A stretch of 64,000 bases of DNA from Cupriavidus basilensis (GCF_008801925.2 NZ_CP062804.1:3224001-3288000), one strand, 5' to 3'. Shown: positions 8,551-16,281, numbered from the stretch's first letter. Made by a program: numbers and translations. The notes: generated by a model from the letters alone, not told the origin.

Positions 8551-8577
8551 AAAACACAAAAAGCCCGCTGGGGGCTT
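8551..8577 (-). terminator. Intrinsic terminator between the DUF4198 gene and apbE
   Basis: On the minus strand the arms AAGCCC and GGGCTT (6 bp, 5-nt loop) are followed by a T-rich tract (TTTGTGTTTT). It lies 58 bp after the DUF4198 stop and about 59 bp before the apbE start, inside what otherwise looks like one operon. It probably sets a lower read-through level for apbE and the reductase. Confidence 0.65.
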
Positions 8578-8634
8578 AGGGCTTGCGCAGGCAACGGCGC
8601 TCACGCGCCGCCGCCTGCCGGTGTGGCATTGCGC

Positions 8635-9465
8635 TTACTGCGGCAGCACTTCCACCGTGGCCGCATAGCTGGCGCGGCGCGTCTTGGCTTCCTTGACGGC
8701 AACCTTGTCGTCGCGCACCTCGGCTTCCATCCAGTACATGCCCGGGGCCGGCCACTTGACGCTGAACTTGCCGTCGGCGTCGGTGGTGAACGCCATTTCC
8801 TGCAACTGGTCGCGGTAGCGGATGCCACCCGGCACCACGGCTACCTTGACGTTGGCGGCGGGCTTGCCGTCCAGCAGCAGGCGGAAGCTGGCGGCGTCTC
8901 CGGCGACCAGGTCGTTCGGGTGGGTAACGGGCGCCAGCTCCAGGCCTCGGCCAGTGGTCTGCAGCACCTTGGCGGTGGGCTTGCCCGCCGTCACGAAGGC
9001 TTCCAGGCGGCTGTCAGCCTGCGTCACCTGCAGGTCCTGCGCACCGGCCGGCACCTCCTTGGCGAAGGCTTCGGGCGAACCGCGCCAGCGCTTGGCCTGG
9101 CCGTCCACCTTGTAGCTGGCAAACAGGCCGTGGCTGACCATGGCCACCTTGTAGGTGCCGGGCTGGGTCAGGTGCACGTCGAAGGTGCTGCGATAGCGGC
9201 CGGTGCTGGCGTTCTCGACCTTGGCCGCGGCGCCGTCCGGCGCGGTCACGGCGAGGTTGTCGAGGCGCAGCGGCACGTGCTCGAAGTAGAACAGGTCGTT
9301 CGACACGGCGGCGTCGACGGTCACCCACGGGTCGCTGCCCGACAGCACGGTCGCCGACGGCAGCAGCCACTGGCGGTGTGCGTGGGCGGCCAGCGGCATC
9401 AGCGCGGCCAAGGCCAGCGCGGCGGCCTGGACGGACAGTTTGGTGGCGAAGGTCTTCATCGTCAT
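8635..9465 (-). CDS. Periplasmic DUF4198 protein
   Basis: A 276-residue secreted protein with a Sec signal peptide ending near residue 29 (PLAAHA-HRQW). The mature domain starts H-R-Q-W-L-L-P-S, the usual DUF4198 opening, and includes VDAAVSNDLFYFEHVPLRLDNL. A second beta-sandwich portion near residues 185-270 (DGKPAANVKVAVVPGGIRY, DADGKFSVKWPAPGMYWMEAEVRD) looks like a carboxypeptidase-regulatory-like fold. DUF4198 proteins are often encoded near metal or iron uptake genes; no enzymatic activity is established. Here it is the third gene of the Fur-box operon, 67 bp after the DUF2271 gene, so it is likely an accessory periplasmic carrier or metal-binding subunit. The start could be the ATG at 9465 or the one two codons later. 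Confidence 0.85.
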   Translation of the reverse strand: MTMKTFATKLSVQAAALALAALMPLAAHAHRQWLLPSATVLSGSDPWVTVDAAVSNDLFYFEHVPLRLDNLAVTAPDGAAAKVENASTGRYRSTFDVHLTQPGTYKVAMVSHGLFASYKVDGQAKRWRGSPEAFAKEVPAGAQDLQVTQADSRLEAFVTAGKPTAKVLQTTGRGLELAPVTHPNDLVAGDAASFRLLLDGKPAANVKVAVVPGGIRYRDQLQEMAFTTDADGKFSVKWPAPGMYWMEAEVRDDKVAVKEAKTRRASYAATVEVLPQ

Positions 9466-9532
9466 GTTCCTATTCCTCTTGCTATTGAATGCAGGGCTGG
9501 TTGATCGGTTCGGGGCTCAGGGCTTCAAGGCT

Positions 9533-10057
9533 TCAGGGCTTGAGGTCGACCGAGACACCGCCAAGCTCATGCTCGCCCTTGGCCTTGGCCGAGGCGGCTG
9601 CCTTCGGCGGCCAGGCAAAGGGCACCCGCAGCAGTTCGCGGCCACCGACCTCGCGGGCGGCTTCCACCACGAGCTGGTACTCGCCGGCGGGCAGCTTGCC
9701 CAGCGGCGCCTTGGCATCCGTGAAAGTGAGCGTGTGCTCTCCAGCCGCGCGCGTGGCGCCGGAGATGCCATCGGCGGGCATCTGCATGTCGCGTCCGGCC
9801 TTGCGCCACCACTGGCGCATGTCCTTGAGCCACTTGGTGCCTTCGCCGTCCTTGTGCTTGACGTCATACCAGACGGCCAGCGTGGCGGCCGGGCTCTGGT
9901 CGGCACGCTCGATCCACATCGAGACATAGGGCCGGTGGTATTCCGCGACGTTCAGGCGCGGGATCTCTACCTTGACGTTCATTTCGGCCGCCACGGCCGG
10001 GCTGGCAAACGGCGCCGCGGCCAGGCCGGTAAGGGTGACGGTAAGCAATCGGCGCAT
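9533..10057 (-). CDS. Periplasmic DUF2271 protein with ApbE flavinylation motif
   Basis: 174 residues from the ATG at 10057, chosen because GAGG lies 7 bases upstream and the N-terminus (MRRLLTVTLTGLAAAPFASP) is a good Sec signal peptide cleaved near AVAA. The mature chain is the DUF2271 domain: YVSMWIERADQ, LAVWYDVKHKDGEGTKWLKDMRQWWRK. It then reads D-G-I-S-G-A-T at about residues 96-102 (9752-9772), which fits the consensus for covalent FMN attachment by ApbE, as in NqrC and other FMN-binding proteins. With apbE in the same operon, it is the most likely flavinylated electron carrier of the set, sitting in the periplasm or tethered to the PepSY protein. No Cys or His cluster suggests another cofactor. 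Confidence 0.88.
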   Translation of the reverse strand: MRRLLTVTLTGLAAAPFASPAVAAEMNVKVEIPRLNVAEYHRPYVSMWIERADQSPAATLAVWYDVKHKDGEGTKWLKDMRQWWRKAGRDMQMPADGISGATRAAGEHTLTFTDAKAPLGKLPAGEYQLVVEAAREVGGRELLRVPFAWPPKAAASAKAKGEHELGGVSVDLKP

Positions 10058-10120
10058 AACGGGACCTCGTCTTTGAGCGGTAAATGGGATCGGGTGATCG
10101 CTAGTCATCGTTAATGACCG

Positions 10121-10756
10121 TCAGTGGATGAACAGCAGCGCCAGCAGCAGCGGCACCACCAGGCCCAGCCCGACCAGCGGCCAGGTCGCCATGCGGCCAC
10201 CGGCGTGCAGCTTGAGCAGGAACAGCCCGGTCACGCTGAAGATCAGGCAGGCCGCGGCGAACACATCCAGGAACAGGCTCCAGGCGCGGCCGGTGTTGCG
10301 GCCCTTGTGCAGGTCGTTCAGGTAGGAGATCCAGCCGCGCGTGGTCTTCTCGTACTGCACCTCACCGCTGTCCAGTGCCACGCTGACCCAGGCGTCGCCA
10401 CCCGGGCGCGGCAATGCGACATAGATCTCATCGGCCTGCCACTCGGCTTCACGGCCATGGGCGTCGATATCAAGTTCCTGCGACAGCCAGTCGGCCAGCG
10501 CCGCCGGCACCGGGCCCTTGTCTGCGTGCGAGGCCTGGCGCAAGGCCGCCGTGAGGCTGGACGGCGCGCTCGCCGTGCGTGTGACCACTTGCGCACGAGC
10601 CTCGATCTGGCCAGCGTGGTTGAGCGTGAAGCCGGTCATGGCAAACAGCAGCATGCCGATCAGGCACATTGCCGAACTGATCCAGTGCCACTGATGCAGG
10701 TGTTTGAGCCAGAAGGCCCGGCGCTGCTGGCCGGCCCCTAGCGATGTTTCAGTCAT
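10121..10756 (-). CDS. PepSY-associated membrane protein, candidate transmembrane electron carrier
   Basis: 211 residues from the ATG at 10756 (AGGAAG about 10 bases upstream on the minus strand). Helix 1 spans about residues 25-48 (HWISSAMCLIGMLLFAMTGF) and is preceded by L-K-H-L-H-Q-W-H-W. A periplasmic PepSY-like region with GDAWVSVALDSGEVQYEKTTRGW and DLHKGRNTG follows. Then come helix 2 (LDVFAAACLIFSVTGLFLL, ending LKLHAG) and helix 3 at the C-terminus. His residues at the helix ends are those proposed to bind b-type haem in PepSY_TM reductases such as FoxB and PiuB; haem binding here is inference. It is the first gene of the five-gene operon, and a Fur box lies 123 bp upstream. It likely passes electrons across the membrane from the flavoprotein to the DUF2271 carrier. 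Confidence 0.87.
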   Translation of the reverse strand: MTETSLGAGQQRRAFWLKHLHQWHWISSAMCLIGMLLFAMTGFTLNHAGQIEARAQVVTRTASAPSSLTAALRQASHADKGPVPAALADWLSQELDIDAHGREAEWQADEIYVALPRPGGDAWVSVALDSGEVQYEKTTRGWISYLNDLHKGRNTGRAWSLFLDVFAAACLIFSVTGLFLLKLHAGGRMATWPLVGLGLVVPLLLALLFIH

Positions 10757-10878
10757 GTTTGTTGATCTTCCTGCGCCCGGCAACCTGCATCTCCGGTGCC
10801 TCACTGGTCAGCTTGCCGCGTCCGCGCGAAGGTGCCGCGCCCCATGCCAGGTGACGGTCCAGGCAAATAAGGCGAAAG

Positions 10879-10897
10879 GATAATGGTTCTCATTTTA
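10879..10897 (-). promoter_or_regulatory. Fur box controlling the PepSY-DUF2271-DUF4198-apbE operon
   Basis: The sequence GATAATGGTTCTCATTTTA matches the 19-bp Fur consensus at 14 positions (15 when read on the minus strand). It sits in an AT-rich island in a 393-bp gap (10757-11149). On the minus strand it overlaps a possible promoter (TTGCGA upstream, TATCCT downstream). The start codon of the PepSY gene is 123 bp away, while the + strand chemoreceptor is 253 bp away, so the operon is the likelier target. Confidence 0.75.
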
Positions 10898-11149
10898 AAT
10901 CGCAATGCTTGCGCTGGTGAGCAGGCATTACGTTCCAATACAGACTCGGCGCGCGCCGCCAAGTGCGGCGTGATCCGCTGCCCGAAGATCATTTGTGCGG
11001 TTACACGCACGCCACTGCCAAATTCCCCTGCAAGCCTTGCTGCACCTGAGGAAATCCCCTAGCGAGCGGTCGTCAAGTTTGTCCTCCGGACCGCCGTTAT
11101 CGCGTCTGGAGTGCCGTAAATCCATAGCTAGAAAAAAGGGGGAGAGAGA

Positions 11150-12706
11150 ATGCTGGAGCGCCTGAGCCTGAGGAAAAAACTGCTGTTGCCATTGCTGCTG
11201 AGCTGGGTCTGCCTGCTCGGGCTGACGCTATGGGACGCCTGGCAGATGCGCGAGCTGCGCCTGGCGGAGAGAAAGCTCGACCTGGCACACGTCACCGAAA
11301 CCGCGCTGTCCATGGTGCAGTCGTACGAGGCACTGGGACGCACCGGCAAGATGCCGATGGAAGAGGCCAAGCAGCAGGCCCTGGAGCGCGTGCGCGCCAT
11401 CCGCTTTGGCGAGGACGGCTACTTCACCCTGATGCACTCCAACGCGGTCGTGGTGATGCACCCGTTCAAGCCGGAGATGAATGGCAAGAACATGGAAGAC
11501 ACCAAGGACCCGAAGGGCACTTATCTGTTCCGCGATATTGCCGCGATCGGCAAGGGCGCGGGACAGGGCTACGTGCAATACCTTTGGGCCAAGCCGGGCG
11601 CCGAGGCGCCGCAGCCCAAGCTGAGCTACGTGGCGAACTTCAAGCCGTGGGACTGGAACTTCATCGCCGGGGTCTACCTGGACGATATCGACGCGGCGTT
11701 CCGCCAGGCACTGCTCAAGTCGCTGGCCTTGCTGCTGGGCATCGGCACGGTGATGACTGTCGTGGTGGTGCGCATCGCCAACGGCCTGCAAAAACAGCTG
11801 GGCGGAGAGCCGGCGCTGACTTCGCGCATTGCCGCGCGCATCGCGGAAGGCGACCTGGCCAGCGAAGTACACACCGCACCCGGCGACAACCACAGTGTGC
11901 TGTTCGCCATGCAGCAGATGCAAACCCGCCTGACCGGCGCCATCGGCAGCATCCGCGGCTCGGCGGATTCGATCGCCGGAGCGGCCAGGGAGATCGCCAC
12001 CGGCAACGCCGACCTGTCGCGCCGCAGCGAAGAGCAAGCGGCGTCGCTGGAGCAAACCGCGGCCAGCATGGAGCAGCTCACCGGCACCGTGCGCCAGAGC
12101 GCCGACAACGCGCGCCAGGCCAGCCGCCTGGCCGAGGGCGCATCGGAGATCGCGGTGCGCGGCGGCGTCATCGTGGGCAAGGTGGTCAACACCATGGGCG
12201 AGATCAAGGCTGCCTCCGGCAAGGTGGTCGACATTATCGGCGTGATCGAAGGCATCGCCTTCCAGACCAATATCCTGGCGCTCAACGCCGCGGTGGAAGC
12301 CGCCCGCGCGGGCGACCAGGGCCGCGGCTTCGCGGTGGTAGCCGGCGAGGTACGCAGCCTGGCGCAGCGCAGCGCCACCGCCGCCAAGGAGATCAAGGCC
12401 TTGATCGGCAACTCCGCGCAGCGGGTGGATGATGGCTCGGCGCTGGTGGAAACCGCCGGGCAAGCGATGGACGAGATCGTGGAAGCGGTCAAGCGCGTGA
12501 CCGACCTGATGGGCGAGATGCGCGCCGCCACCGAAGAGCAGACCGGCGGCATCGAGCAGGTCAACCAGGCCGTGACGCAGATGGACCAGATGGCGCAGCA
12601 GAACGCCGCGCTGGTGGAGCAGGCAGCCGCCGCGGCCGCCTCCCTCGAAGACCAGGCCGATGCGCTGCACCGCGCCGTTGGCACGTTCCGGCTGGCGGGC
12701 GCCTGA
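11150..12706 (+). CDS. Methyl-accepting chemotaxis protein with single Cache domain
   Basis: 518 residues. Layout: an N-terminal membrane helix (residues about 8-28); a periplasmic sCache_2 domain with its [20 protein letters not shown] hallmark and the segment [20 protein letters not shown]; a second helix (about 190-210); a HAMP linker; and a cytoplasmic signalling domain with the hairpin tip [20 protein letters not shown] (about 369-388) plus flanking methylation helices. Cache domains of this kind bind small carboxylates. GGGGGAGAGAGA directly precedes the ATG. The C-terminus ends FRLAGA with no CheR-binding pentapeptide. It is a single gene between the Fur-box operon and the Fur paralogue; whether iron affects it is not evident. 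An 8-bp inverted repeat follows 24 bp after the stop. Confidence 0.95.
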   Translation: MLERLSLRKKLLLPLLLSWVCLLGLTLWDAWQMRELRLAERKLDLAHVTETALSMVQSYEALGRTGKMPMEEAKQQALERVRAIRFGEDGYFTLMHSNAVVVMHPFKPEMNGKNMEDTKDPKGTYLFRDIAAIGKGAGQGYVQYLWAKPGAEAPQPKLSYVANFKPWDWNFIAGVYLDDIDAAFRQALLKSLALLLGIGTVMTVVVVRIANGLQKQLGGEPALTSRIAARIAEGDLASEVHTAPGDNHSVLFAMQQMQTRLTGAIGSIRGSADSIAGAAREIATGNADLSRRSEEQAASLEQTAASMEQLTGTVRQSADNARQASRLAEGASEIAVRGGVIVGKVVNTMGEIKAASGKVVDIIGVIEGIAFQTNILALNAAVEAARAGDQGRGFAVVAGEVRSLAQRSATAAKEIKALIGNSAQRVDDGSALVETAGQAMDEIVEAVKRVTDLMGEMRAATEEQTGGIEQVNQAVTQMDQMAQQNAALVEQAAAAAASLEDQADALHRAVGTFRLAGA

Positions 12707-12730
12707 GCTCCACGTAGGGCAGTAAGCAGT

Positions 12731-12760
12731 GGCGCCCCGGGCTTGGCATGTTGGGGCGCC
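12731..12760 (+). terminator. Hairpin after the chemoreceptor gene
   Basis: Perfect 8-bp inverted repeat (GGCGCCCC and GGGGCGCC, 14-nt loop) 24 bp after the stop codon. There is no T tract, so it is either a weak terminator or a 3'-end stabilising hairpin. Confidence 0.4.
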
Positions 12761-12913
12761 GCGATCGCGCGCTTGACTGCGCGCTTCGCGTGCGCCGGGG
12801 ACTTTCCCCGCTTGCCCGGCGCACGTTTTCTTCTTCCGCGTCCCCCCTGTGTTTCCTCCCGCGCTTGCTTGCAACTGGCGGCCCCGCCACCCGCGGAACC
12901 TTTTCGAAATAAG

Positions 12914-12949
12914 TTGAAAATTTTCCTTGTAATGAGATTAATTCCCATT
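12914..12949 (+). promoter_or_regulatory. Promoter overlapped by a second Fur box, upstream of the fur paralogue
   Basis: TTGAAA (12914-12919), a 17-bp spacer and ATTAAT (12937-12942) form a fair sigma-70 promoter in a markedly AT-rich patch. AATGAGATTAATTCCCATT (12931-12949) is an imperfect palindrome that agrees with the 7-1-7 Fur motif at about 11 of 15 positions and covers the -10 box. The transcript would start near 12950 and run 440 bases before the fur-like coding region. Confidence 0.6.
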
Positions 12950-13101
12950 TACCATGGCTTCACTGACTGACGCAGGCAAGCAAGAAAGCAAGACGAGCCC
13001 GGCATCAGGCACCAGAACACAGCAAGGCCAGCGGCAAGCCCGCGGCAACCAGAATTTTGAGAGGTCGCAACGCGGCATCCATCATCGTCTTTTGTGGGGA
13101 C

Positions 13102-13239
13102 CGCTCCGTACCGCGGAGCGTTTGGCAGTAGCCAGTCACCGGAGGATCGGGAAAGCAACCAGACCCCGCTTTCCCGATCGCTTCTTCGGCCGACAAGCCA
13201 AGCCATTTTTTTATTCCGCGAGCCGAGCGCCACGGCTCG
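13102..13239 (+). ncRNA. Hairpin-rich leader or candidate small RNA upstream of the fur paralogue
   Basis: Three perfect inverted repeats follow one another: CGCTCCG/CGGAGCG (13102-13120, 5-nt loop), GATCGGGAAAGC/GCTTTCCCGATC (13145-13179, 12 bp arms, 11-nt loop) and GCGAGCC/GGCTCGC (about 13217-13239). A run of seven T residues lies at about 13206-13212. The stretch between the Fur-box promoter and fur (12950-13389) holds no convincing gene. It could be a long 5' UTR, or a separate Fur-regulated RNA ending at the T run. Confidence 0.4.
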
Positions 13240-13389
13240 CAGCAGCGGGCGGCCTTCCTTGCGGGACGCCGCCCGCCGCACGCCTACGGTTGGTATCGCG
13301 AACGTCCGCCCAATGCGCGTGACGGCGCAGCCGGCCCAGACACCTTCATTTCCGATTGATGCGCCCCTATGCGGGTGCCAAGCCGCAGC

Positions 13390-13836
13390 ATGCTGATGCC
13401 TCCCGACAGTACCGAACCCATTGACCTCAAGCGTGCCGGACTCAAGGCAACGTCACCGCGCGTTCGCGTGCTGGAAGTCTTCCGTGCCAGCCCGCGGCGC
13501 CACCTCAGCGCTGAAGACGTCTACCGCATCCTGCTGGCGCAGGAAGTCGACGCCGGCTTGTCCACGATCTACCGCGTGCTCAACCAGCTGGTGCAGGCCA
13601 ACATCCTGCTGCGCCACAGCTTCGAAGCCGATCACGCGGTGTTCGAGCTCAACGAAGGCGGCCACCACGACCACTTGATCTGCGTGGCCTGCGGCCGCGT
13701 GGAAGAATTCCGCGACGAAGCCATCGAAATCCGCCAGCGCGAAGTGGCAAGCGCCAATGCCTTCGTGCTGCGCGAGCACATGCTGGTGCTATACGGCCTT
13801 TGCCCTGAATGCCGGGCCGACAAATCCATCAACTGA
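13390..13836 (+). CDS. fur: Fur-family ferric uptake regulator (paralogue)
   Basis: 148 residues from the ATG at 13390; an ATG at 13369 adds seven residues, and another at 13396 is possible. The winged-helix DNA-binding half (LKATSPRVRVLEVF, STIYRVLNQL) is followed by the dimer/metal half. Metal ligands are visible: EADHAVFELNEGGHHDHLICVAC contains the His-rich regulatory site and the first CxxC, and CPEC near the C-terminus is the second CxxC for structural zinc. All of this fits Fur rather than Zur or PerR. The housekeeping fur of Burkholderiales usually sits beside bamE/omlA, which is absent here, so this is probably a second Fur. A Fur box and promoter lie 440 bp upstream, suggesting iron-dependent autoregulation. 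Confidence 0.9.
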   Translation: MLMPPDSTEPIDLKRAGLKATSPRVRVLEVFRASPRRHLSAEDVYRILLAQEVDAGLSTIYRVLNQLVQANILLRHSFEADHAVFELNEGGHHDHLICVACGRVEEFRDEAIEIRQREVASANAFVLREHMLVLYGLCPECRADKSIN

Positions 13837-13928
13837 TACGGCCCTCGTTCCACCGCCCCCATTGTCGGAACCACGGCCTCGCCCGTCCCCGCCCGCCGCG
13901 GGCGCCGGTGCGCAACCGGAGTCCATCA

Positions 13929-14206
13929 TGGATCGCCAGACCAAGCCCCTGACCGAACTCAAGCGCCTGCTGAACGATTGCCTGCATGCGCAACCCGGCT
14001 GCCAGGGCTGCCAGTTGCACGCCGTATGCGTGCACCGGCCCGACCACACCGGATGCAACTGGAGCGCGGAGGTGGATTTCCCCGGGACGAGCGAGGAAGA
14101 CGCGATACGGAGCTTGCCGCTGGCACGCCGGGTCGTCGTGATGGTCAGGGAGCGCTTCAATGTTGAGCGGATGAACATGGGCGAACCGGACTTGATCCTG
14201 GCTTGA
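13929..14206 (+). CDS. Small Cys-rich protein of unknown function
   Basis: A 92-residue protein starting at the ATG at 13929 with CGGAG about 8 bases upstream. The N-terminal half contains five Cys within about 30 residues (CLHAQPGCQGCQLHAVC and HTGC), a spacing that could hold a metal or an Fe-S cluster. The C-terminal half is a short alpha/beta segment (SLPLARRVVVMVRERFNV). I do not recognise the family. It follows fur by 92 bp on the same strand, so co-transcription and an iron- or redox-linked role are possible but unproven. Its stop codon lies inside an 11-bp tandem repeat. Confidence 0.7.
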
Positions 14207-14234
14207 TCCCGGCTTGATCCCGGCTTGAGCCCCC
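14191..14234. repeat. 11-bp tandem repeat at the 3' end of the Cys-rich gene
   Basis: Units cttgatcctgg, cttgatcccgg, cttgatcccgg and a degraded cttgagccccc run head to tail. The stop codon of the preceding gene is inside the second unit, so unit gain or loss would not change the protein. Confidence 0.9.
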
Positions 14235-14303
14235 GGCACGGTTCACGCAGGCAGTTGGCACTTGCGTGCAGGTACTTGGGTGCGCATTTTCCACCCTGCC
14301 AAA

Positions 14304-14332
14304 TCCCCCACCCCCCCCCCTCCAGTTAAAAT
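14304..14332 (+). promoter_or_regulatory. Promoter of the mipA/ompV-like gene with a C10 homopolymer in the spacer
   Basis: TAAAAT (14327-14332) is a near-consensus -10 box 56 bp before the ATG. The -35 region would fall at about 14304-14309, and a run of ten C residues (14311-14320) occupies the spacer. Slippage would change the -10/-35 spacing. Confidence 0.5.
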
Positions 14333-14387
14333 CCCCCGCTAGCCCGCGCGCGCAGCGCGGCTCCACTCAAACCCGCTCAGCGTCCAA

Positions 14388-15185
14388 ATGCCCAACCCCT
14401 TCGCGCCCCGCCGCGCACTTCTGGCTCTAGCCCTTACCCTGGGCGCCACGGCCGCCTGGGCAGCGCCTGACGTGCCGGCCACCACCGCGCCCGCCAGTAA
14501 CTGGAAGATCTCGGCCGGCCCCGGCGTGTACGCCGCGCCGGATTTCCCCGGCTCCCGCAGCACGCTTGTTTATCCGATCATCTATCAGGACATCGACTAC
14601 GGCGGCCGCTTCTTCTCGCGCGGCTTCGACCTGCTCGGGGTCTACGCGCTCAACAACGATATCTGGCAGATCGGCGCCGACTTCCAGTTCGACCCGACCT
14701 GGCGCAAAAGCAAGAATGACAGCCGGCTCAGGGGCCTGGGCGACGTCAATATGACCATGCGGGCGCGCGCATTCGCGCAGGCGCAGGTGTCGTTCGTAAC
14801 GTTCTCGGCGGATGTCGCGCAGGATATCGCTGGCCAGGGCCAGGGCCTGATTGCGAATGGTGATGTGCTGTTCAGCCTGCCGGCCGGTAAGTGGCTATTC
14901 ACATTGGGGCCAGGGGTGACCTGGACCAACAGCAAGTACATGCAGACGTTCTTTGGCGTCACGGCCGAGCAGAGCGCGCGGTCCGGCCTGCAGACGCATG
15001 CCGTGGGTGCCGGCCTGCGCGAGTGGCATGCGAATGGCATCGTCACCTACGAGATTTCGCGCAACTGGTCCGCTCTGGCCTCCGTGACCTTTGCCCAGCT
15101 GCAGGGCGATGCGGCCAGCAGCCCGATCACAGAGCGGCGCCAGCAATGGACCACCATGGGCGCCGTGACCTATCGTTTCCGCTAA
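14388..15185 (+). CDS. MipA/OmpV-family outer membrane protein
   Basis: 265 residues. A Sec signal peptide (residues 1-25, cleaved after AWA) precedes a beta-barrel of alternating amphipathic strands. Family features include the opening WKISAGPGVYAAPDFPGS, YPIIYQDIDYGGRFFSRGFDLLGVY, a glycine- and aromatic-rich middle, and a C-terminal strand ending in VTYRFR, with the usual aromatic near the end for BAM recognition. MipA acts as a scaffold for murein synthesis and lysis enzymes in E. coli; OmpV homologues are porin-like. The gene stands alone. The C10 tract in its promoter is the notable feature. Confidence 0.9.
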   Translation: MPNPFAPRRALLALALTLGATAAWAAPDVPATTAPASNWKISAGPGVYAAPDFPGSRSTLVYPIIYQDIDYGGRFFSRGFDLLGVYALNNDIWQIGADFQFDPTWRKSKNDSRLRGLGDVNMTMRARAFAQAQVSFVTFSADVAQDIAGQGQGLIANGDVLFSLPAGKWLFTLGPGVTWTNSKYMQTFFGVTAEQSARSGLQTHAVGAGLREWHANGIVTYEISRNWSALASVTFAQLQGDAASSPITERRQQWTTMGAVTYRFR

Positions 15186-15247
15186 GCGCGGGTAGCACGG
15201 ATAGCGCGAGATGGGCCAGATGCGCAGGATGGCCGTGCCTTCCGCCG

Positions 15248-16174
15248 TCAGCGCCGGCCCGGCCCTGGCGCTACCGCATTCGCGCTCGCGGCCGGGGCGG
15301 CGGGCCGCAGCACCAGCCAGACGGCCATCCCGATCAGCGCCCCGCCAGCGGCGTGTGCCCACGACAACTGCTCGCCAAGGAAAATGGCGCCCCAGACGAT
15401 GCCGAACGGCGGGATCAGGAAGGTCACGGTCAGCGAGCGAACCGGGCCCAGGTCGGCAATCAGCCGGTAGTACAGGATGTACGCAATCGCCGTGCAGAGC
15501 ATCCCCACCCCCAGCATCGCCATCCATACGCCCGGGCCGGCTGCCGGCAGCGTGTTTTCGCGCATCAGTGCAGCCGCACTGAACGGCAGCAGGAACAGGG
15601 TGGCGCCAATCATGCTGCCCGTTGCCACCAGGCGAGCGTCCAGACCGCCCTGCGCGGTGATCCAGCGCCGCGCGAGGAAACCCGCCAGACCGTAGCATGC
15701 GGTCGCCACCAGGCAGGCGGCGGCGCCGAGCAGCACCTGGGGCGAGAACGCCACCGGTCCGGTGCGGGTCAGCACCGCTACGCCGGCAACGCCGAGGACG
15801 ACGCCGCCGGCCTTGGCCAGCGTCAGGCGCTCGCTAAAGCACAACGCGCCGATCAGCACGCCCATCAGCGGCGTCATGGCGTTGAACACCGCGGAGTAGC
15901 CTGCCGGCAGCCACAGCGCCGCGAAGGAGTACATGGCGAAAGGGATACCCGAGTTGATCACGCCCAGCACCATGACCTGACGCCACTTGCCGCGCATATC
16001 CCAGCGCACGCGCATCATCGCCAGGCAGGCCAGGAGCGTCAGCGCCCCGATCAGTACCCGCAGAAAGGCGGCGGTCAGGGGACCAAGCACCGGCGCGCCG
16101 ATCCGCAGGAACAGGAAACTGGCGCCCCAGATGGCGGCAAGGCTGAGCAGGCGAATCAGGTCGGTGGGTTTCAT
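15248..16174 (-). CDS. DMT-superfamily (EamA) transporter
   Basis: About 308 residues with ten hydrophobic helices in two EamA repeats. The first repeat begins LLSLAAIWGASFLFLRIGAP and the second is about residues 155-290, with VTFLIPPFGIVWGAIFLGEQL near its end. Such proteins export amino acids, metabolites or drugs; the substrate cannot be inferred. The start is uncertain: ATG at 16174 gives the usual N-terminus next to helix 1 but lacks a purine-rich site, while ATG at 16252 follows AGGGAG directly. It converges with the mipA-like gene and faces a candidate small RNA gene. Confidence 0.88.
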   Translation of the reverse strand: MKPTDLIRLLSLAAIWGASFLFLRIGAPVLGPLTAAFLRVLIGALTLLACLAMMRVRWDMRGKWRQVMVLGVINSGIPFAMYSFAALWLPAGYSAVFNAMTPLMGVLIGALCFSERLTLAKAGGVVLGVAGVAVLTRTGPVAFSPQVLLGAAACLVATACYGLAGFLARRWITAQGGLDARLVATGSMIGATLFLLPFSAAALMRENTLPAAGPGVWMAMLGVGMLCTAIAYILYYRLIADLGPVRSLTVTFLIPPFGIVWGAIFLGEQLSWAHAAGGALIGMAVWLVLRPAAPAASANAVAPGPGRR

Positions 16175-16281
16175 GGCGGGGGGAGAGAGACAAGGATGGC
16201 GTGCCCGGATTAAACCCCGGTGCCAGTGTGGCCGCAAGCTGGTTTCGGACATCTCCCTGCTTGATATCACCGCAAAGTAAG

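Noticed and set aside
11228-12874. Minus-strand open frame of 548 codons opposite the chemoreceptor gene
   Set aside because: Antisense to a clear chemoreceptor; composition is His/Arg/Gly-rich without any motif.
12954-13322. 122-codon plus-strand frame just after the Fur-box promoter
   Set aside because: No ribosome site, basic low-information sequence, and it covers the three perfect hairpins, so a non-coding leader is more likely.
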